Positions 1 through 12,151 of a DNA stretch of 64,000 nucleotides are shown here, in pieces. Origin of the DNA: Inia geoffrensis (lineage: Eukaryota > Chordata > Mammalia > Artiodactyla > Iniidae). Numbering within the stretch: the stretch's first letter is position 1; every line of letters begins with the position of its first letter. A program made the position numbers and the translations under genes. The stretch is from positions 30,505,318-30,569,317 of the forward strand of contig CM070919.1 in NCBI GenBank assembly GCA_036417435.1, given 5' to 3'. The notes beneath the pieces were generated by a model, which did not search any database, had not been told where the DNA came from, and saw nothing but the letters and a program-made list of their open reading frames with translations.

Positions 1-2962
1 AGGCTACGTAGTGTTCGTTGGTGTGAATATACAACAATGTATCTATCCAGTTTTTGTTGGATTTAGGTCATATTCGTTTTTTGTTTTTGTTTTCAGAGGG
101 AAGGGGGCAGGTTGTAAGGCAGACGGTAAGCAGTATGGGCACCACTCGCGGGCCCGGCGTGCAGAGGCGCACAGCTCAGCCCGCACACATCCTGGACCCC
201 GCTGTCTGTGCTCTGCCTTTCTCGCTAGGCTCCCCCAGGCACAGAGCACTCGGGACTCGGTCTCTGCAGAGACTAGACCTTGTGACATGTGTGGATACTT
301 GGAAGACTTTCTGTTTGGCCCTAGCATATCAATATACTCTAGGGACCTGCTGGAAAAGCGATAGTTAGAAAACAATTACACCTTAATTTGAGTACTTTCC
401 CCTACATTCCCTAAATATTATGGATAATTGTTGCTCATGCCCTATGAAATGTGCCCCAACTAAAAGCGTTTTTACTAATATAGACACAACAGCTTTATTG
501 ACTATCGAGGAAAGTATTTGTTACTCATTTTTTTTTTTTTTTTTTTTGCGGTACGCAGGCCTCTCACTGTTGTGGCCTCTGCCGTTGCGGAGCACAGGCT
601 CCGGACGCACAGGCTCAGCGGCCATGGCTCACGGGCCCAGCCGCTCCGCGGCATGTGGGATCTTCCCGGACCGGGGCACGAACCCGTGTCCCCTGCATCA
701 GCAGGCAGACTCCCAACCACTGCGCCACCAGGGAAGCCCCTTTGTTACTCATTTCTTGTCTTTGGTGGGAGAACCTCCTGGGTGCGCTGAGAGTTGATCT
801 GGTGCTTGTATGGTCTGTATCTGGACTCCTGACCACGGGGACTGGGCCAGCCTGTCTCCACTGCTGACGACACTGGGCCTTGGTTCGTTCATCCCCATGG
901 GGAGACAGCAGTCCTTGCCTAGAGAGGTGCACGAAGGTCCAATGAAGTGACGTGCACGAAAGCGTGGTGTAAATACCACAGTACCGTGTACATTTTAGGT
1001 GGGAAAACCTAAAAGCACCCATGCAAACTTCAGGGCCCTTTCCTCACGCCAGCATCTTACTAGAGGCCTCGCTGACACGTCCCAAGCACTTGAGTTCACA
1101 AGCATTCGTTCCTGACGCTGGAAGTGCAGTCGGTTTCGTTTCCTCGCGGACTCTGTACGTCTGTGCACGGGACCTGGAATATCAAGGATAAACGCAGTGT
1201 CAGTTGGATGACCACTTAATTAACAGAAGTGTTGAGGGGCAGGCGTAGGTAATTAAGTGAAGGTAGGAAAGTAGATGTCGGCATCTGCGTTCTTATGTAT
1301 CAGAAATAGAAACAGGAGGGTGAGGTGAGAAGTCACGTGCGGCCAACGGATTCTGGTCTGTCACCTGCAGCGCACGCGTGTGCGGGGTCCCATCCCACGT
1401 GCTCCCAATACCCTCACGTTGCAGAGAGGAATCAGAGGAGGCGGCTTTCCGTGGTTGTCTACGTCTTGTTTCCCTTCATAATAACGTCGCTCATGACACC
1501 CTCGCAGTCAGGGGCTGCTGCTGTCACCTCCCTCGTACGGACGTGGAAACAGGCACAGAGAGGCTGACAGGTACGCGCAGGGCTGGTGAGGGCTCAGAAC
1601 CCAGGCTGCTGGCTCACTGGCTGTGCTCTTGGCCCATGCCCAATTCTGCTCCTGAAAGCACTTCTTCAGCCAGTCTTTGATTTAAAGGGAAATGGAACTT
1701 AAGGAAAATTAAGAGAAAAATATTGAAAAAGTAAAATCTTCCCTGTGGCAGTGTTTTTGCACATTTATCATCAAAGCCAATTCACTCCTAAGTGTAGAAA
1801 AAATGAGAGAATTTTTGATGACCTAAGTGCAGCATGTTACTCAGAGCAGTTGTAGTGAGCACTTAGCAGAAAGAGGTATGTGTGGTCCAGAGGCGGAACC
1901 TTCTTTAAGGGTTAGCTTAAAGTCTTCCTCAAACTCTGCAGCACACTAGTCACCGCGTCGCAGAACACGTCTTTGGACACATATCGGCTTGAGATAAAAG
2001 GCCTCGGCCTCCTACTTGCGTATCCACCCAGGGAACATAGTCTTCTCTTAAATCTTGTAGCAATATTTCCTTGTTCTCCAGGAATTTAAGTATGTTAATA
2101 TGCTCATGTCTCCACAGAAAGCCACCTGCAGAAAAGGGTATTTCCGGACTCGAAGTTCTGTCTTATCTTGGAATAAATCCTGACCTTATCCCTTGTGCCA
2201 TGTGGGCTGAAAAAAGGACCATCTGCTTTTTTCAAATTAGCATGTTTTGTGAGCTGTAGTTATTGAAGGGCTTATAGCTATTCCACGGAAAGAAATTTGG
2301 TTCCCAAACCACGTAGAATACGTTAAAATACAGCAAGGATCAGGAACGCAAGGAGTACCAGTGAGTAGAAACCACTGGCAAGTCACAGAGGAGCGGGGAG
2401 GACTGTGGAGCCGTGGAGGCAGCGCCTGGGCCGGCCCAGCACTAGGACCGAGGGGTTAAGTGCCCCTGTGCGCCCAGTGCTGCCAGCGACACCCATCCCT
2501 GCCCCGTGGGGCTCACCGCCCAGTGGCAGCAGCGGGGACGCGCGATGAGCCCTAGGCTTGGGACCGGAGGCTAGTGGCCCCATGAAGGGGATTAGTGGGT
2601 CTGATGGTGGTTGGCATCTGGGGATCCCTTCGGAGGGTGGGTCCGTGCTTCTAGTAGAGGCCAGCCTCCTGACCCTGGGCTGCCTGTCGAATCTACTAAA
2701 GGTTGTTGTATGGAAAGTCACATTTGGTTGATTTCACTCACGACCTAGTTAACTGTGGAAGACTTGGAGGTTACACTGCTTCAGCTTGAAACCCAAAACC
2801 ACCAGTTTATGATCTTTGTTTTCTTCTTCTTTTTCTTATTTTTTGGCTAAAGAAAGAATCTGTTCTTCATTGTTTTTAAACTTTTTTAAAGCTCATTTTT
2901 ATCGTTTTATGTAACTGTGAATTCTAAAATAATAAAAATGAAATATTTTTGTTTCTTGTTAG
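1..2962 (+). other. AGPAT5: AGPAT5 intron (partial, upstream of penultimate exon)
   Basis: This is intronic sequence ending in a 3' splice site, 'tttgtttcttgttag', at 2962. I see no other AGPAT5 exon here. It contains one CHR SINE (531-740), an ancient MIR-like antisense remnant around 1480-1640 ('gacgtggaaacaggcacaga' type motif), and otherwise unique DNA. A CpG-containing GC-rich patch lies at 2390-2690. The short open frames in this interval are not supported as exons. Confidence 0.8.
531..740 (-). mobile_element. CHR-type tRNA-derived SINE with 14-bp target-site duplication
   Basis: The element lies on the minus strand: its A-tail appears as a T run at 531-547, and its head, 'gggcttccctggtggc' in reverse complement, ends at 740. 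The 14-bp target-site duplication tttgttactcattt is perfect at 517-530 and 741-754, which fixes the boundaries. It lies in the AGPAT5 intron. The intact duplication marks a fairly young insertion. Confidence 0.95.
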
Positions 2963-3086
2963 AATTTCTCTGCAAAGAATGTCCAAAAATTCATATTCAC
3001 ATCGATCGTATAGACAAAAAAGATGTCCCAGAAGAGCAAGTATACATGAAAAGATGGCTTCATGAACGTTTTGAAATAAAAGATAA
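2963..3086 (+). CDS. AGPAT5: AGPAT5 penultimate coding exon
   Basis: The exon is 124 nt, with acceptor 'cttgttag' before 2963 and donor 'gtgagt' from 3087. It enters in phase 2 (AA completes a Glu codon) and leaves with two bases, AA, of a Lys codon. It encodes 40 full codons beginning FLCKECPKIHIHIDRIDKKD and ending RWLHERFEIKD. These residues match my recollection of human AGPAT5 (PKIHIHIDRIDKKDVPEEQ region), with only small changes such as VYMKR. This is the region C-terminal to the acyltransferase domain. The frame is intact and the flanking sites are canonical, so the exon appears functional. Confidence 0.96.
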
Positions 3087-5494
3087 GTGAGTAACGACAG
3101 TTCTAGCCCTTCAGAAACAGTGGCTCAACACACTCACGATAGTAAACAGTGTGAGACGAATGTAAACAGTTTTATTATCTTAAGAAAGCCTTTTATGAAC
3201 TCAAGTCAGATCTCATTCCATGCCTCCTCTGTCCATGTTTTAAACTTGACTGTTACAAGTCACTGTGAAAGATCTTGTTATGGGGGCTGTCCTTTGTTAT
3301 TTACTGCATTTCAATAATTTGTGTATAAAGATATAAAATTTTTTAAAGAAGAGAGACACACACAGAAAGCTTTGTACTGTTGAGATGCCCCAGGCCCACC
3401 CTCCCGGGTCCAGGGGAGCGTGTGCGTGCTGAGGGCGGGCCGTCAGGCCGGCAGTGTGTAGAGAATCGGGCTGTGGGGTGGAGGATTGTGTCTCACGTGT
3501 ATGTGGAACTGACCCCGGTGTATTTGTTGGAAGAAGAAGGGGCAGTTGACATTTTCACGAAAAAAGTGTCCTTTTGCTATTAGTATGTTGGGGCCTAAAC
3601 CGTTTCTGGGGTTAGCCTTGTGTTTCTCCCACCAATAACATGACTTGGGAGCTGGTGCAGTGTTGGCCCCTGGCTGAGAGTTGCTGTGAGTTAAGTTCCA
3701 GGTGGAGCCTCTGGATGCCTCTGGGGAAGGCGGAGCTTGAGGTCAGATGAGGGTGAGCCTGTTAGTCTCCCTGTGATTTACACAGATTTCTAAAGGTAGA
3801 AATTTTAGAATTTTCTTCTCTTTTCAGGAAGATAAAAACTGGGTTCTTAGGTTTAGATATAATACTTGGAAATTGAATTTCCGTGGATGAAAATTTCAGG
3901 ATATATTATTTATTTACTATTTGTTTTGTTTTCAGTGGAAATTTTATCCTTTTTTTTTCTTTGAAAGATGTGTTTTAAACATCTATACTTTTTTTCCTCT
4001 TTCTGAAAAAAATGGATCTGTGGGTTATAGGATGCACCATTTAAATTTATTAAGACCACATTGAAAAGAATGGTTTTTTAAAGGCTTAAGAAAATACTTC
4101 CAGGGTTTCCCTGGTGGCACAGTGGTTAAGAATCCACCTGCTAATGCAGGGGACTCGGGTTCGAGCCCTGTTCTGAGAAGATCCCACATGCCGCGGAGCA
4201 ACTAAGCCCGTGCGCCACAACTACTGAGCCTGCGCTCTAGATCCTACAAGCCACAACTACTGAGCCCACGAGCCACAACTACTGAAGCCCACGCACCTAG
4301 AGCCCATGCTCCCCAACAAGAGAAGCCACCGCAATGAGAAGCCCGCGCACCACAACGAAGAGTAACCCCCGCTCACTGCAACTAGGGAAAGCCCGCGCGC
4401 AGCTACAAAGACCCAGTGCAGCCTCAAGAAAAAAATACTTCCAAAATTCTGTTTATGTTCAGAAATTTTACCTGTGTTTTAGTCTCCTAAAATGCTTCTT
4501 TTCAGGAAACTGCCATTGTTTCTCCTCTCCTTGTTGTATGGCAGTAAAATATTTCCTAATTAACCCTCCTAGATTAACTTTAACAAGTGAAAGCTATTAA
4601 AAATGTACAGTGTTGAAAATGAAACTATATGAAGTTTATAAACAAATTTCTGTATTTCATTGACTCTGAATTGTGCATGACAATGTGTTAAACCAATTAA
4701 TCAGCGCTACCCACTTTGGATATGGAAGAAACTTTAAAAGTAAGATTTATGTGTTTTGACATGAAAATCTGTTATCAGAAAAAAAAACCTGAACAATATG
4801 ATTAATATCCTATGTATTTTGTGTTATAGGTGTTTATATGTATATTTAGAATGAGTCTGGACGTTTTAAAACAGTGATTTTCTCTAGGGAATGTGAGTTG
4901 TAAGGCAACAGAAAGACTTTCCCTTTTTGTACTTTGTGTTTCAGATTTTTATGTTGAGTATATTCTGCTATTATAACTTTACATTTTTAAAATAAGGAAA
5001 CTTCATTAGCTCTGCTACTTTTCCTTTTACCTGCTGTTGTAATTCCTTGCGAATAGGGGCGCTGGGGGGTAACTGTCCATCTATAAGAGCTACTCGTCTT
5101 TTCTCTGACTTGTGGTAGAACAGGAGCTGCGTGGAGGAGTGTCTGGAGGGGTAAAGATGGGGGCGGGGGGGGCAGAGAAAAAGCCCACGTGCGTGTCAGG
5201 TCCCTGTGATGTTTTAAAGATCTAAAGTTTAAAAAGCAAAAACATCCCCATAAAATTATTTGAAACCATCTGTGTTTACATATTACATATAATTCATATA
5301 CATTAATCATAGAGCATATTAAAGATATTTTTAATGTCTAGAAACTCCAATTAAACCACCTCTCTGGGTGCTTCCTATAAGGACCTATAAGTTCTCCAGC
5401 ATATAATAGGCAGCCAGTAAATATTTGTTGAATTAAAATATTGAAATGGCTAAACCTGAAAGTTAACACTTTTTTTTTTTCATTCTGGCCATAG
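3087..5494 (+). other. AGPAT5: AGPAT5 last intron
   Basis: This GT-AG intron runs from gtgagt at 3087 to ccatag at 5494, with a polypyrimidine run at 5470-5482. It carries one long CHR SINE (4103-4431). The rest is AT-rich with no convincing exon. The ORFs at 3087-3317, 4334-4600 and 4987-5310 (minus) lie in intronic or SINE sequence. Confidence 0.9.
4103..4431 (+). mobile_element. CHR-type SINE, long form with internal tandem units
   Basis: The element is on the plus strand, with head 'gggtttccctggtggc' and an A-rich tail at about 4428-4436. The 12-bp target-site duplication aaaatacttcca lies at 4091-4102 and 4432-4443. It differs from the short (about 210-bp) form by an internal region made of repeated 'cacaactactgagcc' units (about three here). 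It lies within the last AGPAT5 intron. Confidence 0.93.
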
Positions 5495-5720
5495 ATTGCT
5501 TATAGAATTCTATGATTCACTGGATCCAGAAAGAAGAAATAAATTTCCCGGAGAAAGTGTTAATTCTAAACTAAGTCTCAGGAAGACCTTACCATCATTC
5601 TTGATCTTAAGTGGTTTGACTGCTGGTATGCTTATGACCGAGGCTGGAAGGAAGCTATATGTAAAAACGTGGATTTATGGAACCTTAATTGGCTGCTTGT
5701 GGGTTAGTATTAAAGCATAA
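5495..5720 (+). CDS. AGPAT5: AGPAT5 terminal coding exon
   Basis: The acceptor is 'cattctggccatag' at 5494. The first base, A, completes the AA|A Lys codon. The frame then reads LLIEFYDSLDPERRNKFPGE and continues to GLTAGMLMTEAGRKLYV, ending in WVSIKA and a TAA at 5718-5720. This matches the recalled human C-terminus (GLTAGMLMTDAGRKLYV...WVTIKA). The exon holds the C-terminal hydrophobic segment (SFLILSGLTAGML) and the final membrane-like stretch (WIYGTLIGCLWVSI). No stop or frameshift interrupts it. It is the last coding exon, and the 3' UTR follows directly. Confidence 0.97.
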
Positions 5721-5817
5721 ACGCGTAGCTGTCTCCAGGCAGTGGGATGTGCTACGCTGTTTATTATTGGCGGCTGCACATTACATCCGATTGTTCCTGG
5801 ATTTAGTAAGAAGTGTA

Positions 5818-5823
5818 AATAAA
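5818..5823 (+). promoter_or_regulatory. Candidate proximal poly(A) signal AATAAA of AGPAT5
   Basis: Canonical AATAAA about 100 nt after the AGPAT5 stop codon, followed by a T/G-containing stretch ('gccttgttgattgaac'). It would give a very short 3' UTR. Confidence 0.45.
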
Positions 5824-7975
5824 GCCTTGTTGATTGAACATTGGATGAAATAGAATTTCTGACTAAAGCCAATATGCAGTTGGTCTTGGGCAAACATACA
5901 TGGTTTTACAACTTTAGTCCAGAAGCTGCTGGAAAGGGAAAAGATAAACAGAGTTTATGTTATAGTTGGCGTTTGCTTCAGAAGGCTGTTAGGATTATGT
6001 ACTTTGTTACTGTTTTGTAATTCCGATAGCTGCATTCACGAACGTTAATTTGCAGTATATTTCACTGTATTTGTTATCTTCAATTTTTTACAACTTGACT
6101 GGTCCAAACTCTTATCACTGAAATATTCAGTATCTTGCAGCTGTGTAATATTTTGCCTTGTGTTTAATTTCTCCAAGTCGATGAAAGAAATTGTAGTTAA
6201 GTATGGAGAAGGGCACGAGGAGAGGCTGAGGAATGCTGGTGAGGGGAGCTCTGGTTAGCGAGGACTTTTATTGTATTGTGTTGTTAGCTGATTTCACTTT
6301 ATATTGGCAAAGTGATTAGCATCTCTGCTATTTACTGAAACAGCTTCATTTGCACACTCTGTGCTCTGTACACAAGAATAATGTATAAAAACTCGAGAAT
6401 TCAGTTCAAGTCAAAATTGAGATCCTGACTCATTGTAGCAGAGCTTGAAGTTGCTCAGCGTTTTGAAGATTTAAGCTAAGCTCCTAGCACTTCGTGACAT
6501 TTGTGCCATAAGTACTTGAAAACCTTAAGATTTCCTGTTATTTTTTATATTGAAGTAATCAGTGTGAACCTTTGTTGGACCTGAGTCCATAGATATTTGA
6601 GATGGTGGGAGCTCTCAAACACCTGACTAGGTTTTGCCTGTTAACTCTTGGGTTTAGCAAACTGTTTAATCCCCAAATCATTTTTTTAATGTCGTCGTGG
6701 TCGGTTTCCACTGTATTAGAGTTCTTTTCCTTTGGATCACCGGCAGGGGTGCCACTCGGGGCTGGCACAGGGGCTCACAGGAAAGCGCTGTGTCGCCAGC
6801 CAGTGTTGGTCCTGATGCGGAGTTGAGCCTTTTAAGCTCTCGTGAGCAGCCCACCATCCACAGCAAAGGCATTTTGCATTTGTCGCATGTCAAGAAATCA
6901 CCTTCCTCAAGCCAGTGAAGTACAGACTTAATCCATCAGGACGGAGTGAACTTGTTGCGTTCCCACTGGTATTAATGGGGCCACACAATTCACCTGTATC
7001 ACCTAAAAAGAAGAGCTTTGTTTCAGGAACCAAATCACACAATTTTCAGTCATGGAACAATAAATCCCCTAGAAGAGGACCTTTTTTAAAGTGTGGTCTG
7101 CTCTATTTTTAATGTTACAATTCAAGCTTGATGCCCGCTGGTCATTTAAGATACCAATTCTGCTTCCGAGTAATGGATTTTTATCACCATTTAAATCATG
7201 ATGAACAAAATGGAAACACAAATTAAGGGGAGTTTGGTCTGATTTTCCAGAACCAGAGTAAAGCCATTTCAAGTAACCCCTCTGAAGAGTTGGGTGGTGT
7301 GAATTGGTTTGTGTATGTTAGTATGTGTGTATGTATTGATACACACATTCCCACAGGACACAGTTGGCCTCATTATGAATGGGGGTGCAGGTAAAACTTT
7401 TGCTCTCATGCCAAACTGCAATTTTCTCTTACCCTGTAAAGTGCAATTTAGATCAATCCCATGTCTTCGTTAAATACTCTTTTTAACAGTCCTAAACTTA
7501 GAAAATATTTCTAATTAGATCACGATAAATTTAAGTTGTGTAACTTACTTTGAATGTCATGGATATGTTCTCAATTTAAATTTTAAGAAGCAATACCATT
7601 GGAGTCATGCTGATTATAACTGATTTGCAGAAGGCCAAGTGAGCTGCATAAGATCACTTGAACAGCATGTTCTCATAACTGTCCTTATGTTCTCACAAAA
7701 GGTCTATAAAATATTTGTTTAAAATGTTTTTGTATCAAAATATTTGGAAAATTAGAAGCTTTTTAACATGTATTGATATGACTTGAATTATTTTATGAAA
7801 TTAAGAGCCCTGTATACCTGTAAATCTTTTCACATAATATCATTTAAGCTTTTGTTTGTATTACTGTTGATTTACAGCTTAGTTGGTACTTGGTTTATCT
7901 TTAAAAGAATGCAATCAATGTGCATGCTTTTATGTTTTTCGCAGAAGGGTGTGTTGGGATGAAAGTAAAAGAAAA

Positions 7976-7981
7976 AATAAA
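7976..7981 (+). promoter_or_regulatory. Candidate distal poly(A) signal AATAAA of AGPAT5
   Basis: Canonical AATAAA with a GT/T-rich downstream element from about 7990 to 8025. The context is stronger than at the proximal signal. Confidence 0.5.
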
Positions 7982-8010
7982 CTCTTTCACTGTCTCTAAT
8001 GTCTGTGCTA

Positions 8011-9764
8011 TTTTGTGACCCAAAAATTCACCAACAGTCTCTTATTCCATAAAATAGGCGTCATGGCTGGCCTTGTGTTCTGAATATATAAAACTATAAT
8101 AATTTTTCTTAATATTGGGCAAGTTTTTTTTAATATATTAAAATCTTCAAAATTGTGAAGCAGTATATTTGGTTAACTCATCCATATACTTTATAAGATG
8201 TATGGCAAATGTTAATTACTTAATAATTCTGTAATAATTAGGATACCTCACTGAAACATGTCAGATGCCTAAAATTAGCCAGGTTGGTGAGTCAAGTGTG
8301 AATCTGACCAATCCTTAACATCACACATACCAGTGATTTCTTTCATATGTATCATTTCCGTGTGATGTTTTTTTTTCATTTAGAATGGTACAGTTCTCCT
8401 TTATATCCAGATTATGTAAGCTTTATCGTTTCCTTAGTAATATTATGTGGTTTATACTTAATGTTCACTGAATAGGTCCATGTCAATAAAATGATCTGAA
8501 TAAATTGACCATTAAAACAAAGAAATAATATATAAAATTTGCCCATCAAGTATAGGCACAGAGTAACTGCCAGATATGCATCAGACTCCCATTTGAGAAG
8601 ATAGAGAAATGTCTATCATAGGATTTCGTGTGTACAATTGCAAATTTATATAGTAAAATTAAACTGTAACCCTAATCGTATTTGTTCTTGAAGTGTCAGG
8701 TGAGGAAGAGGTTACCTTGGCCCCTATTCCAGATGTGATCTTTGCTTGTAAGTAGGTTTTCATTTTGGGGTAGGGGCATGTTTTTATTATGAATTACACA
8801 TATTTTTAGATTAAAGATTGGCTCACTTGGAATATTATGTTACCATTTAGTATAACTGGCATTATAAACACACTAACTTAACCTAACACCTAAGCATTAG
8901 ACTGAAAATCGGTAGTTGGCCAAACTGATAATTGGAAATATTCAGATATTTGATGTTATATAGGTCAAATCTGCATTGACGGAATCTAACACTTTTCATG
9001 CCGGTATTTTGGAGTGCCATGTTTGCAGTCACTAATTTATGTCAGTTTAGAGTAGTTATGATTTGACACTATCCCTAAGATTCCATTGACACCTTTTCCA
9101 ATTTGTGGATGATAAAGTAAATCCATTACTTCTACCAACTGGGGGATCATTTTTGACCTCATTCATGCCTGAGGTCAAAGAGACGGATTCCTGGTTTTTA
9201 TCCTGAGCAGGAAAAAAAAAAAAAAAAAGAAAAAGGCTTTTTCAGAAGGCCACTCTAAATAGAAAGCTCAGTACCTTCTACTGTGGGAGAAAATCTGATG
9301 TGGGCGGCAAACTCTCAATAAATGTTTACTGATGGGGACGAGACAGGTCAGTCATTCATCCGAATTAGTGACAATTCATGATCTTATATGTGAATATGTA
9401 AGAAAGACATGTTCTACAATTTTATTTTTATAAATCTTTACATCTGAAAAAAAAGTGGAAGAAGTTGCTATTGATGTTCTCCGTGTGTCCAGCAGGAGAG
9501 AATATTTCCTAACAGTCTTGTCTCCTTATGGTATGTTCAGAATAAATTCTGACTTACATTCTTGGGCTTATTGGTGTTTCCTTATTTCAACAAAAAGGAA
9601 AATATAAATCTCAAAAGTTATTCGGTGATATATGGGATGGTAAAGTATATATTTGGTTACAGTTACTTCATATATATGTGATATGTAGGTATGTTTTATT
9701 GACAACTGTAGCGATAGAATACTATATATTGTTTTAAAAGCTCATTTTGCTTTTACACTTGCCA
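8011..9764. other. AT-rich region after the likely AGPAT5 cleavage site
   Basis: No coding sequence was found. It holds extra AATAAA motifs at 8485, 8499, 9317 and 9541 and an A-run at 9212-9228. It may be a longer 3' UTR or plain intergenic DNA. Confidence 0.5.
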
Positions 9765-9769
9765 AGACT

Positions 9770-10210
9770 TGTTGAGTGCTTACTATGCGTTGGGCACTGT
9801 GCTTACCCACAGGCATGATCTCCTCTAATCCTCATAATAGATCCCGGAGCAGTGGGGATCTGTTGGCCTTTGAGAGTAACAAGTCTGTAGGCGGACTGCC
9901 AGGTTTTGGGTCCTGGTTTTACCACTTGATATCTGACCTTGGGCAAGTTTTAAAGTTTCTGTGACCCATGTTTTTCATCTGTAAAACGGCGATACTAATC
10001 GTGTTTACCTCAAAGAGTTGCTGAGGACTCAGTAAGTCAGTGCATCTGAAGCACGATATGTAGTGCTTGGAATGTAGCCGCTGCTAAATAAGTCTTGTTC
10101 TTGGAAGGTTACTCCTGCCCCCAGTTTTACAGATGGGGAAACTGAAGCTCAGAGTTTGAATAAAATAATACAAAGTCACATAACTAATACTTCGGGCAGA
10201 AAAAGGTACT
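9770..10210. repeat. Nested MIR elements
   Basis: An antisense MIR-like copy starts at about 9770 ('ttgagtgcttactatgcgtt') and appears to resume at about 10115 ('ttttacagatggggaaactg'). Between them, from about 9895 to 10100, lies a sense MIR with 'gaccttgggcaagtttt' and 'catctgtaaaacgg'. The simplest reading is one MIR inserted into another. Confidence 0.7.
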
Positions 10211-10598
10211 CCTTTTCTGCTTAATGACGATGGAACACAGTACTTCAGGCTACTTAAGTGCCTTTAAAGGTGGATGATCGTAACTATGATCATAGTTATT
10301 TAAAGATTACAGGTTTTGTTCTAAATCTAGATCAAATAATCCAGAGATGACAAAAGGAAGGATTCTCCATATTTTCATAGGAAAGTCTCATGGTCTCCAA
10401 ACTGACTCCACGTTGGTCCTGAGAGCCAAGGAGGTGCCTGTCCTTCAGGTTGGTAGCACAGCATCCTTCCCACGTTGGTATAGGTGAGGTGTAACAGCAG
10501 GTTCAGAGGGCTCTCCTTACAGTGGCACAGAGGAGCGTGGTGTTTGAAATGATCCCACCTAAGTCCCCTTGCTAAGGGAAATCACAAACTGTACAATA

Positions 10599-10730
10599 AT
10601 CTGTGCTTTGTCACTACATGTTGATAAGAAAAATTACCTTCCCTGTTTGAGCCCTCCTTTATCTATAAAATGAAGAGAATACTTACTTACCTCACAGAGT
10701 TTAGTAAGAGTCAAATGGGATAATAGTTGT
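10599..10730 (+). repeat. MIR fragment
   Basis: Diverged sense MIR with a 'tttatctataaaatgaagagaatac' style core (about 10660-10684) and 'cctcacagagttt'. Ancient, with no sharp ends. Confidence 0.6.
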
Positions 10731-10747
10731 AAAAATGCATTCTTACA

Positions 10748-10862
10748 GGGACTTCCCTGGCGGTTCAGTGGTTAAGACTCTGTGCTTCCACTACAGGGGG
10801 CCCGGGTTCAATCCCTGGTCAGGGAGCTAAGATCCTGCACGCTGCACAGTGCAGGCAAAAAA
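10748..10862 (+). mobile_element. Short tRNA-derived SINE (CHR/Bov-tA-like)
   Basis: Head 'gggacttccctggcggttc', a B-box-like 'gggttcaatccctggtc', and a tail of A residues. The 17-bp target-site duplication at 10731-10747 and 10863-10879 (aaaaatRcattcttaca) has one mismatch. At about 115 bp it consists of little more than the tRNA-related head. Confidence 0.9.
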
Positions 10863-10879
10863 AAAAATACATTCTTACA

Positions 10880-12151
10880 TAAAGTTCATGAGTGAGATTA
10901 TTATAATTCTTCCTAAATTATTTCAGCTTTACTTACTGTATAATGTGTGACTAAATAATCATTTTCTGATGCACATAGGAATATTTATCATTAAACATTT
11001 TTGAGTCGTTCAGGATCATGTTTATGTTGTGTTCTGTCCATGCATCCTGGAGTTACTTGCCATCTGCATCACAGGACAATTAGCCAGTCTTCATTTGTTC
11101 ACGACTGTCTTCATTCTTTTCTCTCTCTCGCACCCATCTTTTACGAGGTCTTTGGAAGTTCGTTTCAGGGAAGGTGCCAGAGAAAGTTGTGTTTTTCCTA
11201 CTCCCCACCCCATCCCAGTGTCTTAGCACTGCTCAGAATGGGAAATACCAGTAAGTGCATTTGGAGATCATTTCTTGCTGTATAATGGAAACCAGGATGA
11301 AGAAAGAAAGAACCCAACTTAGAAGGAAGAGCAGTTTCAAATTGAGGACCCGCTGAAGAGAACTAGAAGTAAAGGAGCATTTCCCTGTCGAGCTGCTGTG
11401 TATGGGGTGTGGGGGGCTGACAAGAGGACATTCTGGAACCCTGGAAGGTGTCTGAGAAATATCTACAGGGCTTTGTCCTGTGCCTGCTTTGGCTGATTTG
11501 ATTTTATTCTTGGTGGTGGTGCTTACAGTTTGACCTTCTAGCTGAAAGGCGATCTTGAGAGCTAAGCAGCACGGTTACTGTCACTTAAAGATTTTGGGGG
11601 TGTGATTGTTCCCCAGACTTTCTACAGCTGCAGCCAGCATTGCACGTTCACCTCACAAAATATCACGGAGCGCCTGCGAGGGCTGAGCTGACACAGCTAT
11701 TTCCAAAGGAGCCTACTTAGGGTGCAAGGAGAGATGGTGAAGAGTCCAGCAAAGCCAAAGACATCTTAGGAAGTAGGTGATACTACTGGACATGGCCACC
11801 CTGCCACGTCCCTCGTTCAGGTTTTCGCAGAGCACGATGATGCTCCGAGGACCTACAAGGATGACAGCTGTTGGTGACGCCATCCATTGCTAGCATGTTC
11901 TTCCGAGAGGCAACTCACCTGGAACCAGGAAGGGTAAAAGCAGTTGCTGCTCTGACCCCGGGGATTTTTTGAGGATGCTGGCACCTCGGGGGCGGGGGGG
12001 GGTCACAGCACCCAACGCTGTCAGTTACACACTTCGTGTCTCTTCAGAGAGTGGCTTTGTGTAGCTCTTTAGCATCCATTGTGTCTTTTAATGCTTTTTG
12101 TTTGGGGAGATTTGGGGAGGAGTGGGGGTGGGGGAGAGTGAATGGAGAGGC
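10880..12151. other. Intergenic DNA without recognised genes
   Basis: Mostly unique sequence. An open frame at 11001-11285 and its overlapping frame at 11029 have no recognisable protein features. A G-rich tract lies at 11988-12002. No gene is supported. Confidence 0.6.

Larger units (their letters stand above)
5721..8010 (+). other. AGPAT5: AGPAT5 3' UTR (extent approximate)
   Basis: This AT-rich sequence follows the stop codon directly and has no recognisable long transposon, as expected of a conserved 3' UTR. Poly(A) hexamers occur at 5818-5823 (short form) and 7976-7981. The latter is followed by a GT-rich stretch (tgtctctaatgtctgtgct) typical of a cleavage site near 8000. Further AATAAA motifs at 8485, 8499, 9317 and 9541 could serve longer isoforms. 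Which site is used cannot be told from sequence alone. Confidence 0.65.
1..9560 (+). other. AGPAT5: AGPAT5 gene, 3' portion (last two coding exons, introns, 3' UTR)
   Basis: This is the 3' part of the gene for 1-acylglycerol-3-phosphate O-acyltransferase 5, which converts lysophosphatidic acid to phosphatidic acid in ER or mitochondrial membranes. Two exons spell the C-terminal 114 or so residues with consistent splice phases: G|AA entering the first and AA|A across the junction. The catalytic NHxxxD and EGTR-type motifs of the family lie in upstream exons outside the window. The 3' boundary is uncertain. Candidate poly(A) signals occur at 5818, 7976, 8485, 8499, 9317 and 9541, and 9560 is only an outer guess. 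The gene faces XKR5 tail to tail. Confidence 0.93.

Noticed and set aside
3087..3317. 76-codon ORF immediately after the AGPAT5 exon
   Set aside because: It starts within the intron donor sequence and reads intronic DNA. The supported splice to 5495 keeps the AGPAT5 frame.
10748..10862. tRNA gene
   Set aside because: The B-box-like sequence belongs to the tRNA-derived head of a SINE with target-site duplications; no cloverleaf gene is present. The same applies to all CHR SINE heads.
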